A DNA stretch of 64,000 bases from Lachnospiraceae bacterium (lineage in GTDB: Bacteria > Bacillota > Clostridia > Lachnospirales > Lachnospiraceae), in NCBI GenBank assembly GCA_021205755.1, contig JAJPWX010000110.1, forward strand, positions 19,389 to 83,388, given 5' to 3'. The notes below the pieces were generated by a model, which saw only the letters and a program-made list of their open reading frames with translations, had not been told where the DNA came from and ran no database searches. The translations under genes and the position numbers were made by a program. Shown here in pieces: positions 1-8,214 of this stretch; the stretch's first letter is position 1, and each line of letters starts with the position of its first letter.

Positions 1-39
1 TGAAGGCTAAGTAAAAGCAGGCGGAAGGGAGTGATATTC

Positions 40-1170
40 TTGAGGCTGCCAAATGGATACGGAAGCGTCGTTAAACTGTCCGGAAAGCGAAGGAAGCCTT
101 ATATGGCAAGGGTGACTATCGGCTGGGAATTAGACGAAGCATCTGGGAAAGCTTCCCAGCAACGTATTTCTCTTGGGACATTTGCCACCAAAAAGGAAGC
201 TTTAGAGGCTTTGGGTGAATACAGTGCAAACCCTTATGACATTCAGAAAGAAGATATCACCCTTTCTGAATTATACCAGAAGTGGACCGAGGCATATTTC
301 CCAACTCTAAACGGAAAATCATCTGAACGCACAATTACCTCCGCATGGAAGTACTGCAAGCCTTTGCACAATATGCGGGCAAAGGACATTCGTGCGCGGC
401 ACATAAAGGGAATTATCGACGATGCCTATATAATCAAAACTTCCGGTGCCAATGCAGGCCAGAAAGTAATGGCTTCTCCGTCAACAAAAGGGCGCATCAA
501 GTCTCTATTTAATCTGATGCTGGATTTTGCTGTAGAATATGAAATCATTGATAAGAATTATGCCAGGACATTTGACCTGTCTACAGACATCATCAAAGAA
601 AAGGAAGCTGCTACCAGATGTCATATTTCATTCAGTGAAAAAGAAATGGAAATTTTATGGACAAACGTAGACGAAGTTCGATTTGTTGACTGGATTTTAA
701 TTCAGTGCTATATGGGCTGGAGGCCGCAGGAACTTGCGCTTTTAAAGTTGGAAGATGTCGATCTTGAGAAACAATGCATAACAGGTGGTATGAAGACTGA
801 TGCTGGTAGGAATCGTACAGTTCCTATACATCATCGCATAAAGAATCTAGTGGAAAAAAATTATCGAGTTGCACTCGAACTTGGAAGCGACCGTTTACTG
901 AATGACCCTGATGCTGTCAAAGGCGGAATGAAGATCACCTATGACAAATATGCAAATCGTTTTGATAAAGTTATTCACACACTCAATCTCATGGAAGACC
1001 ATAGGGCACACGATCCGAGAAAGACTTTTATCACAATGGCGAAAAAGGCTGGTGTTGACGAATACACAATAAAAAGGCTTGTCGGTCACCGCATCGTAGA
1101 TGTAACCGAAAATGTCTATACAGAGCGTGATCTTGAATGGCTAAGAAGCGAACTCGAAAAAATACAGTAG
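40..1170 (+). CDS. Tyrosine recombinase / phage-type integrase
   Basis: Site-specific recombinase that would integrate and excise a mobile element using a covalent 3'-phosphotyrosine intermediate. The N-terminus (RLPNGYGSVVKLSGKRRKP) is the arm-binding start typical of Firmicute ICE and phage integrases; a SAM-like core-binding domain follows (about residues 65-170). The catalytic domain shows the first Arg in GWRPQELALLK, HDPRKTF (H-x-x-R), LVGHR, and the nucleophile Tyr in TENVYTER close to the C-terminus. The track opens at GTG 31, directly abutting the GGAAGGGA Shine-Dalgarno; TTG 40 sits 9 nt behind it and gives the usual MRLPNGYGS start, so I prefer it. The gene points out of an element lying to the left of the window; a short upstream frame ends at 12-14, possibly an excisionase. 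Base composition is more AT-rich than the genes to its right. Confidence 0.93.
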   Translation: MRLPNGYGSVVKLSGKRRKPYMARVTIGWELDEASGKASQQRISLGTFATKKEALEALGEYSANPYDIQKEDITLSELYQKWTEAYFPTLNGKSSERTITSAWKYCKPLHNMRAKDIRARHIKGIIDDAYIIKTSGANAGQKVMASPSTKGRIKSLFNLMLDFAVEYEIIDKNYARTFDLSTDIIKEKEAATRCHISFSEKEMEILWTNVDEVRFVDWILIQCYMGWRPQELALLKLEDVDLEKQCITGGMKTDAGRNRTVPIHHRIKNLVEKNYRVALELGSDRLLNDPDAVKGGMKITYDKYANRFDKVIHTLNLMEDHRAHDPRKTFITMAKKAGVDEYTIKRLVGHRIVDVTENVYTERDLEWLRSELEKIQ

Positions 1171-1216
1171 CCCTTGTGGCTGCTGTTTTTTTTGCCAATT
1201 TATAGTATACATTTTT

Positions 1217-1260
1217 GTTACCTGCGGCTTGTTACCTGTATGTTACCTGTACGTTACCTG
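1217..1260. repeat. Four GTTACCTG direct repeats behind the integrase
   Basis: GTTACCTG occurs at 1217, 1231, 1242 and 1253, the last three at an 11-bp period, which is about one helical turn. Iterons like this next to an integrase gene commonly serve as arm-type integrase or excisionase binding sites near the attachment site. The role is inferred; the repeats themselves are plain in the sequence. Confidence 0.75.
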
Positions 1261-1327
1261 CGGAGGAAATCCCACGACATCCCACAACGTTTTCATAATT
1301 GATTCCATTCCGAAACTTCTAAAAGAA

Positions 1328-1362
1328 AAAGTGCCGCAAACCCTTGAATTTGCGGCACTTTC
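1328..1362 (-). terminator. Intrinsic terminator after the GGGtGRT gene
   Basis: A perfect 13-bp stem (AAAGTGCCGCAAA paired with TTTGCGGCACTTT) with a 9-nt loop. On the minus strand it is followed by TTTTTCTTTT. It sits between the integrase repeats and the GGGtGRT stop codon and could stop transcription from both sides. Confidence 0.85.
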
Positions 1363-1396
1363 TGAGTTGTTTCTATTTTCGAAGAAAAAATATACT

Positions 1397-2407
1397 TTAG
1401 AATTTACCAGCCTGAGCTGCTTCCTCAATAGACACTGCAACCGCTACCGTCATGCCGACCATCGGGTTGTTGCCCGCGCCGATCAGACCCATCATCTCTA
1501 CGTGCGCCGGTACGGATGAAGAGCCCGCGAACTGCGCGTCAGAGTGCATACGGCCAAGGGTATCGGTGAAGCCATAGGAAGCCGGGCCTGCCGCCATGTT
1601 GTCCGGATGAAGGGTACGGCCTGTGCCGCCGCCGGATGCCACGGAGAAGTACTTCTTGCCTGCTTCGATACGCTCTTTCTTGTAGGTACCAGCTACCGGA
1701 TGCTGGAAACGGGTCGGGTTCGTAGAGTTACCGGTGATGGAAACGTCTACGTTCTCTTTCCACATGATCGCTACGCCTTCCGGAACGCTGTTCGCGCCGT
1801 AGCAGTTTACCTTGCCGCGAAGGCCATCCGAGTAGGATTTGCGGAATACTTCCTCTACCTTATTGGTGTACGGATCGTATTTTGTCTCTACATATGTAAA
1901 GCCGTTGATTCTGGAAATGATCTGTGCAGCATCCTTGCCAAGACCGTTCAGGATGACACGGAGCGGTTTCTGACGAACCTTGTTCGCTTTCTCAGCGATG
2001 CCGATGGCACCCTCTGCTGCCGCGAAGGACTCATGGCCAGCGAGGAATGCGAAGCACTCGGTATCCTCCTCCAGGAGCATCTTACCAAGGTTGCCATGGC
2101 CTAAGCCTACCTTACGGGTATCTGCTACAGAGCCCGGGATGCAGAAGGACTGCAGGCCCTCGCCGATGGCTGCCGCTGCGTCTGCTGCCTTGCGGCAATT
2201 CTTCTTGATTGCGATGGCTGCGCCTACAGTGTATGCCCAGCAGGCATTCTCAAAGCAGATCGGCTGAATGCCTTTGATCTGGTTGTAAACATCCAGTCCG
2301 GCGTCTTTTGTGATTTTCTCTGCTTCCTCAATGGAAGCGATTCCATAACTGTTCAGTACGGAATTGATCTTGTCAATTCTTCTCTCATATGATTCAAATA
2401 AAGCCAT
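1397..2407 (-). CDS. GGGtGRT protein (unknown function)
   Basis: 336-residue protein of the family named after its conserved GGGTGRT motif, visible here as VASGGGTGRTLHPDN near residue 260. No reaction is established for the family to my knowledge. It is glycine- and alanine-rich with no signal peptide or membrane segment, so it is probably cytosolic. ATG at 2405-2407 is preceded by AGGAGGTGTGAC. It lies 19 nt downstream of the NifU-like scaffold gene, so the two are almost certainly co-transcribed; this pairing is recurrent in anaerobic Firmicutes and suggests a role connected to iron-sulfur clusters or a redox enzyme. Ends at a strong hairpin terminator that also marks the boundary with the integrated element. 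Confidence 0.85.
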   Translation of the reverse strand: MALFESYERRIDKINSVLNSYGIASIEEAEKITKDAGLDVYNQIKGIQPICFENACWAYTVGAAIAIKKNCRKAADAAAAIGEGLQSFCIPGSVADTRKVGLGHGNLGKMLLEEDTECFAFLAGHESFAAAEGAIGIAEKANKVRQKPLRVILNGLGKDAAQIISRINGFTYVETKYDPYTNKVEEVFRKSYSDGLRGKVNCYGANSVPEGVAIMWKENVDVSITGNSTNPTRFQHPVAGTYKKERIEAGKKYFSVASGGGTGRTLHPDNMAAGPASYGFTDTLGRMHSDAQFAGSSSVPAHVEMMGLIGAGNNPMVGMTVAVAVSIEEAAQAGKF

Positions 2408-2426
2408 TTTGTCACACCTCCTTTAC

Positions 2427-3119
2427 TCACTCTTTGCGCGGATCAATAATCTTCACTGCATCAGCTACACGGCCATACTGACCTTTCGCCTTTTCCCATG
2501 CAGTGTTCGGATCGTCGCCTTTTTTGATGAAATCTGTCATCTTGCCAAGGCTGACAAACTGATAACCAATGATCTCATCATCTGCGTCAAGAGCGATGCC
2601 GGTTACATAGCCTTCTGCCATCTCCAGATAACGCGGGCCTTTCTTCAGTGTGCCATACATGGTGCCGACCTGAGAGCGAAGTCCCTTTCCAAGATCCTCC
2701 AGACCAGCGCCTACCGCCAGACCGTCCTCTGAGAACGCCGACTGAGATCTGCCGTATACGATCTGTAAAAACAGCTCTCTCATAGCTGTATTAATTGCAT
2801 CACAGACAAGGTCTGTGTTCAGTGCCTCCAGAACCGTAAGTCCCGGAAGGATTTCTGCTGCCATTGCCGCAGAGTGCGTCATTCCGGAGCAGCCGATCGT
2901 CTCAACCAGAGCTTCCTGGATCACGCCATCCTTAATATTCAGGCTCAGCTTGCAGGCACCCTGCTGCGGTGCGCACCAGCCTACGCCATGTGTAAAGCCA
3001 GAGATGTCTTTGATCTCTTTTGCCTGTACCCATTTTGCTTCTTCCGGAATCGGAGCGGCGCCATGATGGACTCCCTGCGCCACTGGGCACATTTCTTCTA
3101 CTTCTCGTGAATAAATCAT
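2427..3119 (-). CDS. NifU-like iron-sulfur cluster scaffold protein
   Basis: 230-residue relative of the NifU/IscU N-terminal scaffold domain, which assembles Fe-S clusters on conserved cysteines. Cysteines that could serve are seen in EEMCPVAQG, GVGWCAPQQGACK, ETIGCSGMTHS and DLVCDAI. It is longer than classical IscU (about 130 residues), having an extra C-terminal region (YVTGIALDADDEIIGYQF onward). The start ATG at 3117-3119 has AAAGGAG upstream. It is the first gene of a two-gene unit with the GGGtGRT gene. A perfect inverted repeat in its leader (3153-3169) may be an operator. The exact client protein is unknown; it is not accompanied by iscS here. Confidence 0.8.
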   Translation of the reverse strand: MIYSREVEEMCPVAQGVHHGAAPIPEEAKWVQAKEIKDISGFTHGVGWCAPQQGACKLSLNIKDGVIQEALVETIGCSGMTHSAAMAAEILPGLTVLEALNTDLVCDAINTAMRELFLQIVYGRSQSAFSEDGLAVGAGLEDLGKGLRSQVGTMYGTLKKGPRYLEMAEGYVTGIALDADDEIIGYQFVSLGKMTDFIKKGDDPNTAWEKAKGQYGRVADAVKIIDPRKE

Positions 3120-3152
3120 TGTCTTACTCCTTTCGGTAAAAATATAAATATG

Positions 3153-3169
3153 AAACGATAAAATCGTTT
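3153..3169. promoter_or_regulatory. Perfect inverted repeat AAACGAT-AAA-ATCGTTT upstream of the NifU-like gene
   Basis: Two 7-bp arms separated by 3 bp, lying about 35 bp before the NifU-like start codon. Size and position fit a dimeric repressor site, though an RNA hairpin is possible. The regulator is not identifiable from this window. Confidence 0.5.
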
Positions 3170-3221
3170 ACACGCAGCCATCACACTCTGCATACGCAAA
3201 ACTGTCATAGCTACTTTATTC

Positions 3222-3270
3222 GTAACAGTTCAGAACAGCATCGCTGTGGCCTGCTGTTCTGAGTAGTTAC
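3222..3270. repeat. Short form of a dispersed inverted-end repeat
   Basis: 49 bp beginning GTAACAGTTCAGAACAGC and ending GCTGTTCTGAGTAGTTAC. The two ends form an imperfect inverted repeat. The left half is nearly identical to the reverse complement of 13911-13930 and the right half resembles the reverse complement of the other end of the 13658-13931 element, so this looks like the long element with its middle removed. Confidence 0.75.
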
Positions 3271-3283
3271 ATTTATTCTCATA

Positions 3284-3309
3284 AAGCGGCGGATAAATCC
3301 ATCCCGCTT
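3284..3309 (-). terminator. Hairpin upstream of the galE 3' end
   Basis: AAGCGG pairs with CCGCTT and an inner GGAT-AA-ATCC stem extends it. It lies just beyond the galE stop on the minus strand. There is no clear U-run after it, so termination is uncertain. Confidence 0.4.
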
Positions 3310-3325
3310 ATAAGCATAGCAAATA

Positions 3326-4342
3326 TCAGTCATTATACCCATTCGGGTTCATCGACTGCCATCTCCAGCTGTCCGCACACATTTCATCAATGCCATACTG
3401 CGCTTCCCAGCCCAACTCCTCTTTTGCCTTCGTCGGATCCGCATAACAGGTCGCGATATCGCCCGCGCGGCGCGGCTTGATTTCATAAGGAAGTGTTTTG
3501 CCGCAGGCTTTTTCAAATGCGTGAAGCACCTGCAGAACGCTGTAGCCTTTCCCGGTGCCGAGATTGTAAATGCGAACCGCCGGCTCGTCGTCAAACTTCT
3601 TCATCGCTTTGACATGACCGTTTGCCAAATCCACCACATGGATGTAGTCGCGCACACCCGTGCCGTCCGGTGTATCATAGTCATCGCCAAATACGCCCAG
3701 CTTTTCCAGCTTGCCGACCGCCACCTGCGCGATGTATGGCACGAGATTGTTCGGAATTCCTTTCGGATCCTCACCGATGATGCCAGCCTTGTGCGCGCCA
3801 ATCGGATTAAAATAGCGCAGCAGCACCACGTTCCACTCCGGGTCGGACACATGCAGGTCCGTCAGAATCTGCTCCAGCATCCCCTTCGTCTGTCCATACG
3901 GATTTGTAATCTGTCCTTTCGGACAGTCCTCCGTGATCGGCACAAATGCCGGATCCCCGTAAACAGTAGCTGAAGAACTGAAGATAATTTTCTTTACGCC
4001 ATGGTTCCTCATAACGTCGCAGAGCGTCAGGGTACCGGTGATATTATTGTGATAGTATTCGAGCGGCTTGCGCACCGACTCGCCAACTGCCTTGTATCCG
4101 GCAAAATGTATCACGGAGTCAATCGATTCCTTTTCAAAAATCGCATTCACCGCTTCACGATCCAGCATATCCGCATTATAAAAAGAAATCTTTTTCCCTG
4201 TGATCTGTTCTACCCGTTCAATTGCCTTTTCATTGGAATTATAAAGATTGTCCATCACGACAACGTCGTATCCATTATTCAGAAGCTCCACACACGTATG
4301 GCTGCCGATATAACCGGCTCCGCCCGTTACCAATACTGCCAT
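3326..4342 (-). CDS. galE: UDP-glucose 4-epimerase
   Basis: NAD-dependent cytosolic enzyme that interconverts UDP-glucose and UDP-galactose (Leloir pathway; supplies galactosyl units for surface polysaccharides). Short-chain dehydrogenase fold: the NAD-binding GGAGYIGSH motif is at the N-terminus, the catalytic Ser is in FSSSATVYGD and the Tyr-Lys pair in NPYGQTKGMLE. The length of 338 residues is normal for GalE. The track begins 8 codons earlier, but ATG 4342 has a GGAGGA Shine-Dalgarno at the right distance and gives the standard MAVLVTGG start. It is monocistronic, with a promoter at 4408-4436, and has no galK or galT beside it, so it is probably used for glycan synthesis as much as galactose breakdown. 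Confidence 0.96.
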   Translation of the reverse strand: MAVLVTGGAGYIGSHTCVELLNNGYDVVVMDNLYNSNEKAIERVEQITGKKISFYNADMLDREAVNAIFEKESIDSVIHFAGYKAVGESVRKPLEYYHNNITGTLTLCDVMRNHGVKKIIFSSSATVYGDPAFVPITEDCPKGQITNPYGQTKGMLEQILTDLHVSDPEWNVVLLRYFNPIGAHKAGIIGEDPKGIPNNLVPYIAQVAVGKLEKLGVFGDDYDTPDGTGVRDYIHVVDLANGHVKAMKKFDDEPAVRIYNLGTGKGYSVLQVLHAFEKACGKTLPYEIKPRRAGDIATCYADPTKAKEELGWEAQYGIDEMCADSWRWQSMNPNGYND

Positions 4343-4407
4343 TTTCTCCTCCTTAACCAATGTCATAAGCTGCGGTTGGCCCCGCTGGTTCTATCTGGTC
4401 GTCTCCC

Positions 4408-4436
4408 ATGATACACTTTTCTCTCTGTTTTGTAAA
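4408..4436 (-). promoter_or_regulatory. Sigma-A type promoter for galE
   Basis: On the minus strand TTTACA, 17 bp, TATCAT, ending about 65 bp before the galE ATG. Confidence 0.6.
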
Positions 4437-4582
4437 CCGAAAAATACGTTCGTTCCGCGAAAAAAAGCAAAACTCCTGCAAAAATCCCATAGAAAACAGC
4501 TGTGCGAAACCCTGTTTCTATGATATACTGAAAACGCAGATTGCTTTCCAGATCACGTTCATCAAAATCGAAAGGAGTCCTT

Positions 4583-5653
4583 ATGTTCCAATATATATAT
4601 CTATCAGTTAAGGAAAATGCCCATTCCCCTGTACGCCGTTTACTGCCGCTGATGCTTGCGGCTGCATTGCTTCTCCCATCTCTCCCGGTCTGCGCTGAAG
4701 AGGAAAAAACTTCAGAAACAGGCTTTTTTCTGGACACGGTGATCACCATCACGCTCTATGGAGATACCGATTCCACAGCCATGAATGGATGCTTTGACCT
4801 GTTAGATGAATACGAAAATATGCTCAGCCGCACCGTTGAAGGCAGCGATGTCTGGAATGTAAACCACAGCGGCGGCGAACCCACGGAAGTCAGCGAGGAG
4901 ACCGCATATCTGATCGAGACGGCTCTGTATTATTCTGAGCTCTCCGACGGCGCCTTTGATATCACAATCACACCGCTCGTAGAGCTCTGGGATGTGCAAA
5001 GCAAAGCCAGCCAGGTTTCCGAAGGTGAGACGACAGAGGAAGCACTGGCCTCCGGCCTGATTCCTTCTGATGAGGAGATTGAAGAGGCGCTTTTGCACAT
5101 TGATTATACAACAGTCTCCTGCGAAGGCACGACGGTTACTCTCTCTGACCCCGATGCAGAAATCGACCTCGGCGGCATCGCGAAAGGGTACATCGCGGAT
5201 TGTCTGGAGGAATACCTGCTTTCCGCTGGGATTGAGAGCGCTCTGATTAATCTCGGAGGCAACGTGCAGACCGTCGGCACGAAACCGGATGGCAGCAGCT
5301 GGAAAATCGGTATCCAGAAACCCTTCGGCGGGAGTTCGGATATCATAACGGTAGTGGAATGTACCGGTGAATCGGTTGTCACCTCCGGCACCTATGAGCG
5401 ATATTTTGAGGTGGACGGGATCATTTATCATCACATTCTCGACCCGAATACCGGATATCCAGCGGACAACGGGCTTGTCAGTGTCACAATCCTGGCTGAC
5501 TCCTCGACCATCTGCGACGCCCTCAGCACGACCTGCTTCGTCCTCGGCCTGGAAGATGGCCTGGATCTGATCGAATCCATTGACGGCGTAGAAGCCCTGT
5601 TTATCACAGAAGACGAGACCATGTACCGCACAAGCGGATTCCCCGAAGATTGA
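4583..5653 (+). CDS. apbE: FAD:protein FMN transferase (ApbE family)
   Basis: Exported enzyme that attaches FMN from FAD to threonine residues of target flavoproteins (such as NqrC/RnfG-type subunits or extracellular reductases). A hydrophobic signal sequence (LMLAAALLLPSLPVCAEE) is followed by the ApbE domain with DTVITITLYG, the flavin/Mg site DLGGIAKGYIADCL, LINLGGNVQ, TSGTYERYFEVDG and the HHILDPNTGYP block near the C-terminus. The track start at 4541 is too early; ATG 4583 has AAAGGAG 7 nt upstream. The 356-residue length is typical. The signal sequence ends in PVCAEE, a poor lipobox, so it may be released or retained by another route. The target flavoprotein is not in this window. Followed 15 nt later by the YprB-like gene. 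Confidence 0.93.
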   Translation: MFQYIYLSVKENAHSPVRRLLPLMLAAALLLPSLPVCAEEEKTSETGFFLDTVITITLYGDTDSTAMNGCFDLLDEYENMLSRTVEGSDVWNVNHSGGEPTEVSEETAYLIETALYYSELSDGAFDITITPLVELWDVQSKASQVSEGETTEEALASGLIPSDEEIEEALLHIDYTTVSCEGTTVTLSDPDAEIDLGGIAKGYIADCLEEYLLSAGIESALINLGGNVQTVGTKPDGSSWKIGIQKPFGGSSDIITVVECTGESVVTSGTYERYFEVDGIIYHHILDPNTGYPADNGLVSVTILADSSTICDALSTTCFVLGLEDGLDLIESIDGVEALFITEDETMYRTSGFPED

Positions 5654-5668
5654 AAGGACGCACAAAAC

Positions 5669-6916
5669 ATGCTCCATGAAATACAGCCTTTAAATAAAGA
5701 AGAAATACAGCTGATCGAGGGAATAGAGTTCCGCTCAATCCTAATGGAAAGGATTCCATCCCAGGAGCAAGCCCCAAAAAGCGCTGCTTCTGCTCTCTTT
5801 TTTGATATTGAGACAACTGGTCTATCCGCGGACAGATCCTTTGTCTTTCTGATCGGCTGCATCTGCTGTGAAGAGGGAAAATGGAACCGCCATCAGTTCT
5901 GTATCCGCCTGGTACAAGAAGAGAGCCTCCTGCTCTCTTCCTTTTTCGAGATCACCAAAAAAGCCCGTTTCCTGGTTCATTTTAACGGCAATACCTTTGA
6001 CATCCCTTTTATTGAGAAACGAGCTGCCGCAAATGGGCTTTGTTCTTGCTTTGATGGCCTGCTCTCCATAGACCTCTATCAGCACTTCCGTCCGTTGCGC
6101 AAGATTCTGAATCTTCCACATATGAATCAGAGCTTCCTGGAAAAATACATTGGATGGGAGCGGGAAGATACGCTTAGCGGAAAAGAAGTCGTTTCCCTGT
6201 TCTGGAACTATGCGTCCTCACCAGAAACAGCCATAGAAAAGACGCTCTCCCCTGCCGCCCCCGACATCAATGACACTTCCACGGAGCAAACCGCAGAACT
6301 GCTTCTGCTTAGGCACAACCGCGATGATCTTCTTGGCATGCTGCAGATTCTGAAACTTGAAGCATACTGTATGCTTTTTTCCGGTCAAGATTCCATGTTT
6401 CAAACAATCTCTGTATCAGATTCGCATTCTGCGCTGCAGTTCCATTTTACCACAGCTCTGCCGCTGCCCCACCCGCTGCAGCTGACAAGGCCAGTTTTCA
6501 AAAAGGAAGAAAACAGCCCAGTCCTGACACTGTCCGTAAACGCCTCATCCGGAAACCTCACTGTTCCCATTTTCTGCGAAACGCTCCGTTATTACATTCC
6601 GGATTATAAAAATTATTATTACCTTCCCCTGGAGCAACAGGCGATTCACAAAAGCGTCGCCTCCTATGTTGCCAAAGAATACCGTGTTCCCGCTAAGCCT
6701 GATACCTGTTATGTAGAAAAGACAGGACTCTTTCTGCCGCTCCCGCAAAGCTTTCCGGCGTCAGATGATTTCGCTTTTCTAAAGGAAAAACTGATTTTTC
6801 GTGAAAGCTATGATGCAAAGCAGTTTTTCTTTGAATATACGGAAGGTACGGAACAACCGAAGGAGTTTTTGAGTTCCTACTGCAAAGCATGTCTTACTCT
6901 CATCTTTCGAGAATAA
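5669..6916 (+). CDS. YprB-like RNase H-fold exonuclease domain protein
   Basis: 415-residue protein with a DEDD-type 3'-5' exonuclease fold: motif I FFDIETTGLSADRSFVF (about residues 47-65), motif II in FLVHFNGNTFDIPFIE and motif III in LLLRHNRDDLLGML. This matches the family of Bacillus YprB, a predicted nucleic-acid exonuclease of unknown substrate. The C-terminal third (from about residue 245) has no recognised catalytic motif. Cytosolic, no signal peptide. ATG 5669 follows GAAAGGACGC, and the short gap from apbE suggests shared transcription. Function in repair or RNA turnover is inference. Confidence 0.82.
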   Translation: MLHEIQPLNKEEIQLIEGIEFRSILMERIPSQEQAPKSAASALFFDIETTGLSADRSFVFLIGCICCEEGKWNRHQFCIRLVQEESLLLSSFFEITKKARFLVHFNGNTFDIPFIEKRAAANGLCSCFDGLLSIDLYQHFRPLRKILNLPHMNQSFLEKYIGWEREDTLSGKEVVSLFWNYASSPETAIEKTLSPAAPDINDTSTEQTAELLLLRHNRDDLLGMLQILKLEAYCMLFSGQDSMFQTISVSDSHSALQFHFTTALPLPHPLQLTRPVFKKEENSPVLTLSVNASSGNLTVPIFCETLRYYIPDYKNYYYLPLEQQAIHKSVASYVAKEYRVPAKPDTCYVEKTGLFLPLPQSFPASDDFAFLKEKLIFRESYDAKQFFFEYTEGTEQPKEFLSSYCKACLTLIFRE

Positions 6917-7013
6917 TCTTTGTGCGTCAGATGCGTATTACGAAGCAATCATGTACCTATGCATCTGTGCGCAGCAATTCTATCCGAAAGGAAAGCTCGA
7001 AGGACTTTCCATT

Positions 7014-7052
7014 TAGAAAAAAAGAGGAAAGGCATCCTATGTCCCTTCCTCT
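7014..7052 (-). terminator. Terminator of the ispH-S1 operon
   Basis: On the minus strand AGAGGAAGGG pairs with the CCTTTCCTCT arm (one wobble pair), with a 10-nt loop, followed by TTTTTTT. It lies 31 nt beyond the S1 gene stop. Confidence 0.75.
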
Positions 7053-7083
7053 CTTCTGCTATCATTCATTCTTTCTGAATCAA

Positions 7084-8214
7084 TTATTCCTCAGAAGTCT
7101 CAGCAACCGGTGCTTCATCCTCTACAGGAGCTTCCTCTTCTGCCGGTGCCTGTACAGGCGCCTGATTCTCGATTGCCTTCATGCTCAGGCTGATCTTGTG
7201 ATCCTCGCCGTTGAAATCGACAACCTTTGCCTCAATCATCTGACCAACCTTCAGAATATCGGACGGCTTATTCACATGATTGTGTGAGATCTGAGAAACA
7301 TGAAGCAGCGCATCTACGCCCGGCTCAAGCTCGATAAACGCGCCAAAGTCAGTCATTCTGGCAACTCTGCCCTCTACAATAGTGTCTCTCGCATACTTCT
7401 CACCAGCAGTCAGCCACGGATTCTGATCTGCAAACTTCAGGCTGAGTGCAATCTTGCTGCCATTGATATCCTTGATCAGAACAGTCAGCTTCTGTCCTAC
7501 CTTGAAGACCTTCTTCGGGTTCTCTACATGTCCCCAGGACATCTCAGAGATATGAAGCAGACCATCTGCTCCGCCCAGATCAACAAACGCACCAAAATCA
7601 GTTACGTTCTTCACAACACCATCTACCACATCGCCCGGCTGGATACGCTCGAAGAGCTCCTTCTGCATCTGCTCCTTCCGAGCTACCAGAATCTGCTTGC
7701 GATCACCAATGATGCGTCTTCTTCTTGGATTAAACTCCGTAATAATAAACTCGATTTCCTGGCCGGCATACTTCTCAAGATTCTTCTCATAAGTATCGGA
7801 AACAAGGCTCGCCGGGATAAAAACTCTCGTCCCCTCTACGACAACACTGAGTCCGCCTGTCAGCACCTGTACAACCGGTGCTGTAAGTACTTCCTGAGAG
7901 TTAAACGCTTCTTCCAGTCTCTTGTTTCCCTTCTCGGCAGCGAGACGTTTGTAGGTAAGAACAACCTGGCCGTCGCCATCGTTCACCTTCAAAACCTTCG
8001 CCTCCATTTTGTCATTCACCTGGACAAGATTTCGAAGGTCCACATTTGATTCGTTTGTGTATTCGCTTCTGGTAATAATTCCGTCTGCTTTATATCCAAT
8101 GTTAAGGATGATTTCATCTTCCTTGACATCAATCACAGTCCCTTCGACTACCTCCCCATTATGAATTGTTTTGAATGATTCATCCAGCATTTGATCAAAA
8201 CTCATTTCTGACAT
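7084..8214 (-). CDS. rpsA: S1 RNA-binding domain protein (ribosomal protein S1 homolog)
   Basis: 376-residue protein with four S1 (OB-fold) repeats, at about residues 15-80, 100-165, 185-255 and 270-340. The last two carry the classic DFGAFVDLGGADGLLHISE and DFGAFIELEPGVDALLHVS patterns. An acidic tail (AEEEAPVEDEAPVAETSEE) follows. Members bind mRNA and help 30S initiation; in Firmicutes the S1 homologs are shorter than the six-repeat E. coli protein and not always essential. ATG 8214 has GAGGAGG upstream and is preferred to the track start at 8232. The first 20 nt lie inside the end of ispH. In several Clostridia these two proteins are fused in one chain; here they are separate but overlapping. 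Confidence 0.9.
   Translation of the reverse strand: MSEMSFDQMLDESFKTIHNGEVVEGTVIDVKEDEIILNIGYKADGIITRSEYTNESNVDLRNLVQVNDKMEAKVLKVNDGDGQVVLTYKRLAAEKGNKRLEEAFNSQEVLTAPVVQVLTGGLSVVVEGTRVFIPASLVSDTYEKNLEKYAGQEIEFIITEFNPRRRRIIGDRKQILVARKEQMQKELFERIQPGDVVDGVVKNVTDFGAFVDLGGADGLLHISEMSWGHVENPKKVFKVGQKLTVLIKDINGSKIALSLKFADQNPWLTAGEKYARDTIVEGRVARMTDFGAFIELEPGVDALLHVSQISHNHVNKPSDILKVGQMIEAKVVDFNGEDHKISLSMKAIENQAPVQAPAEEEAPVEDEAPVAETSEE

Noticed and set aside
4802-5677. Minus-strand 291-residue open frame
   Set aside because: Antisense of apbE, which has an intact family pattern.
6889-7287. 132-residue plus-strand open frame after the YprB-like gene
   Set aside because: It spans the S1 gene terminator and the antisense of the S1 acidic tail, and has no domain.
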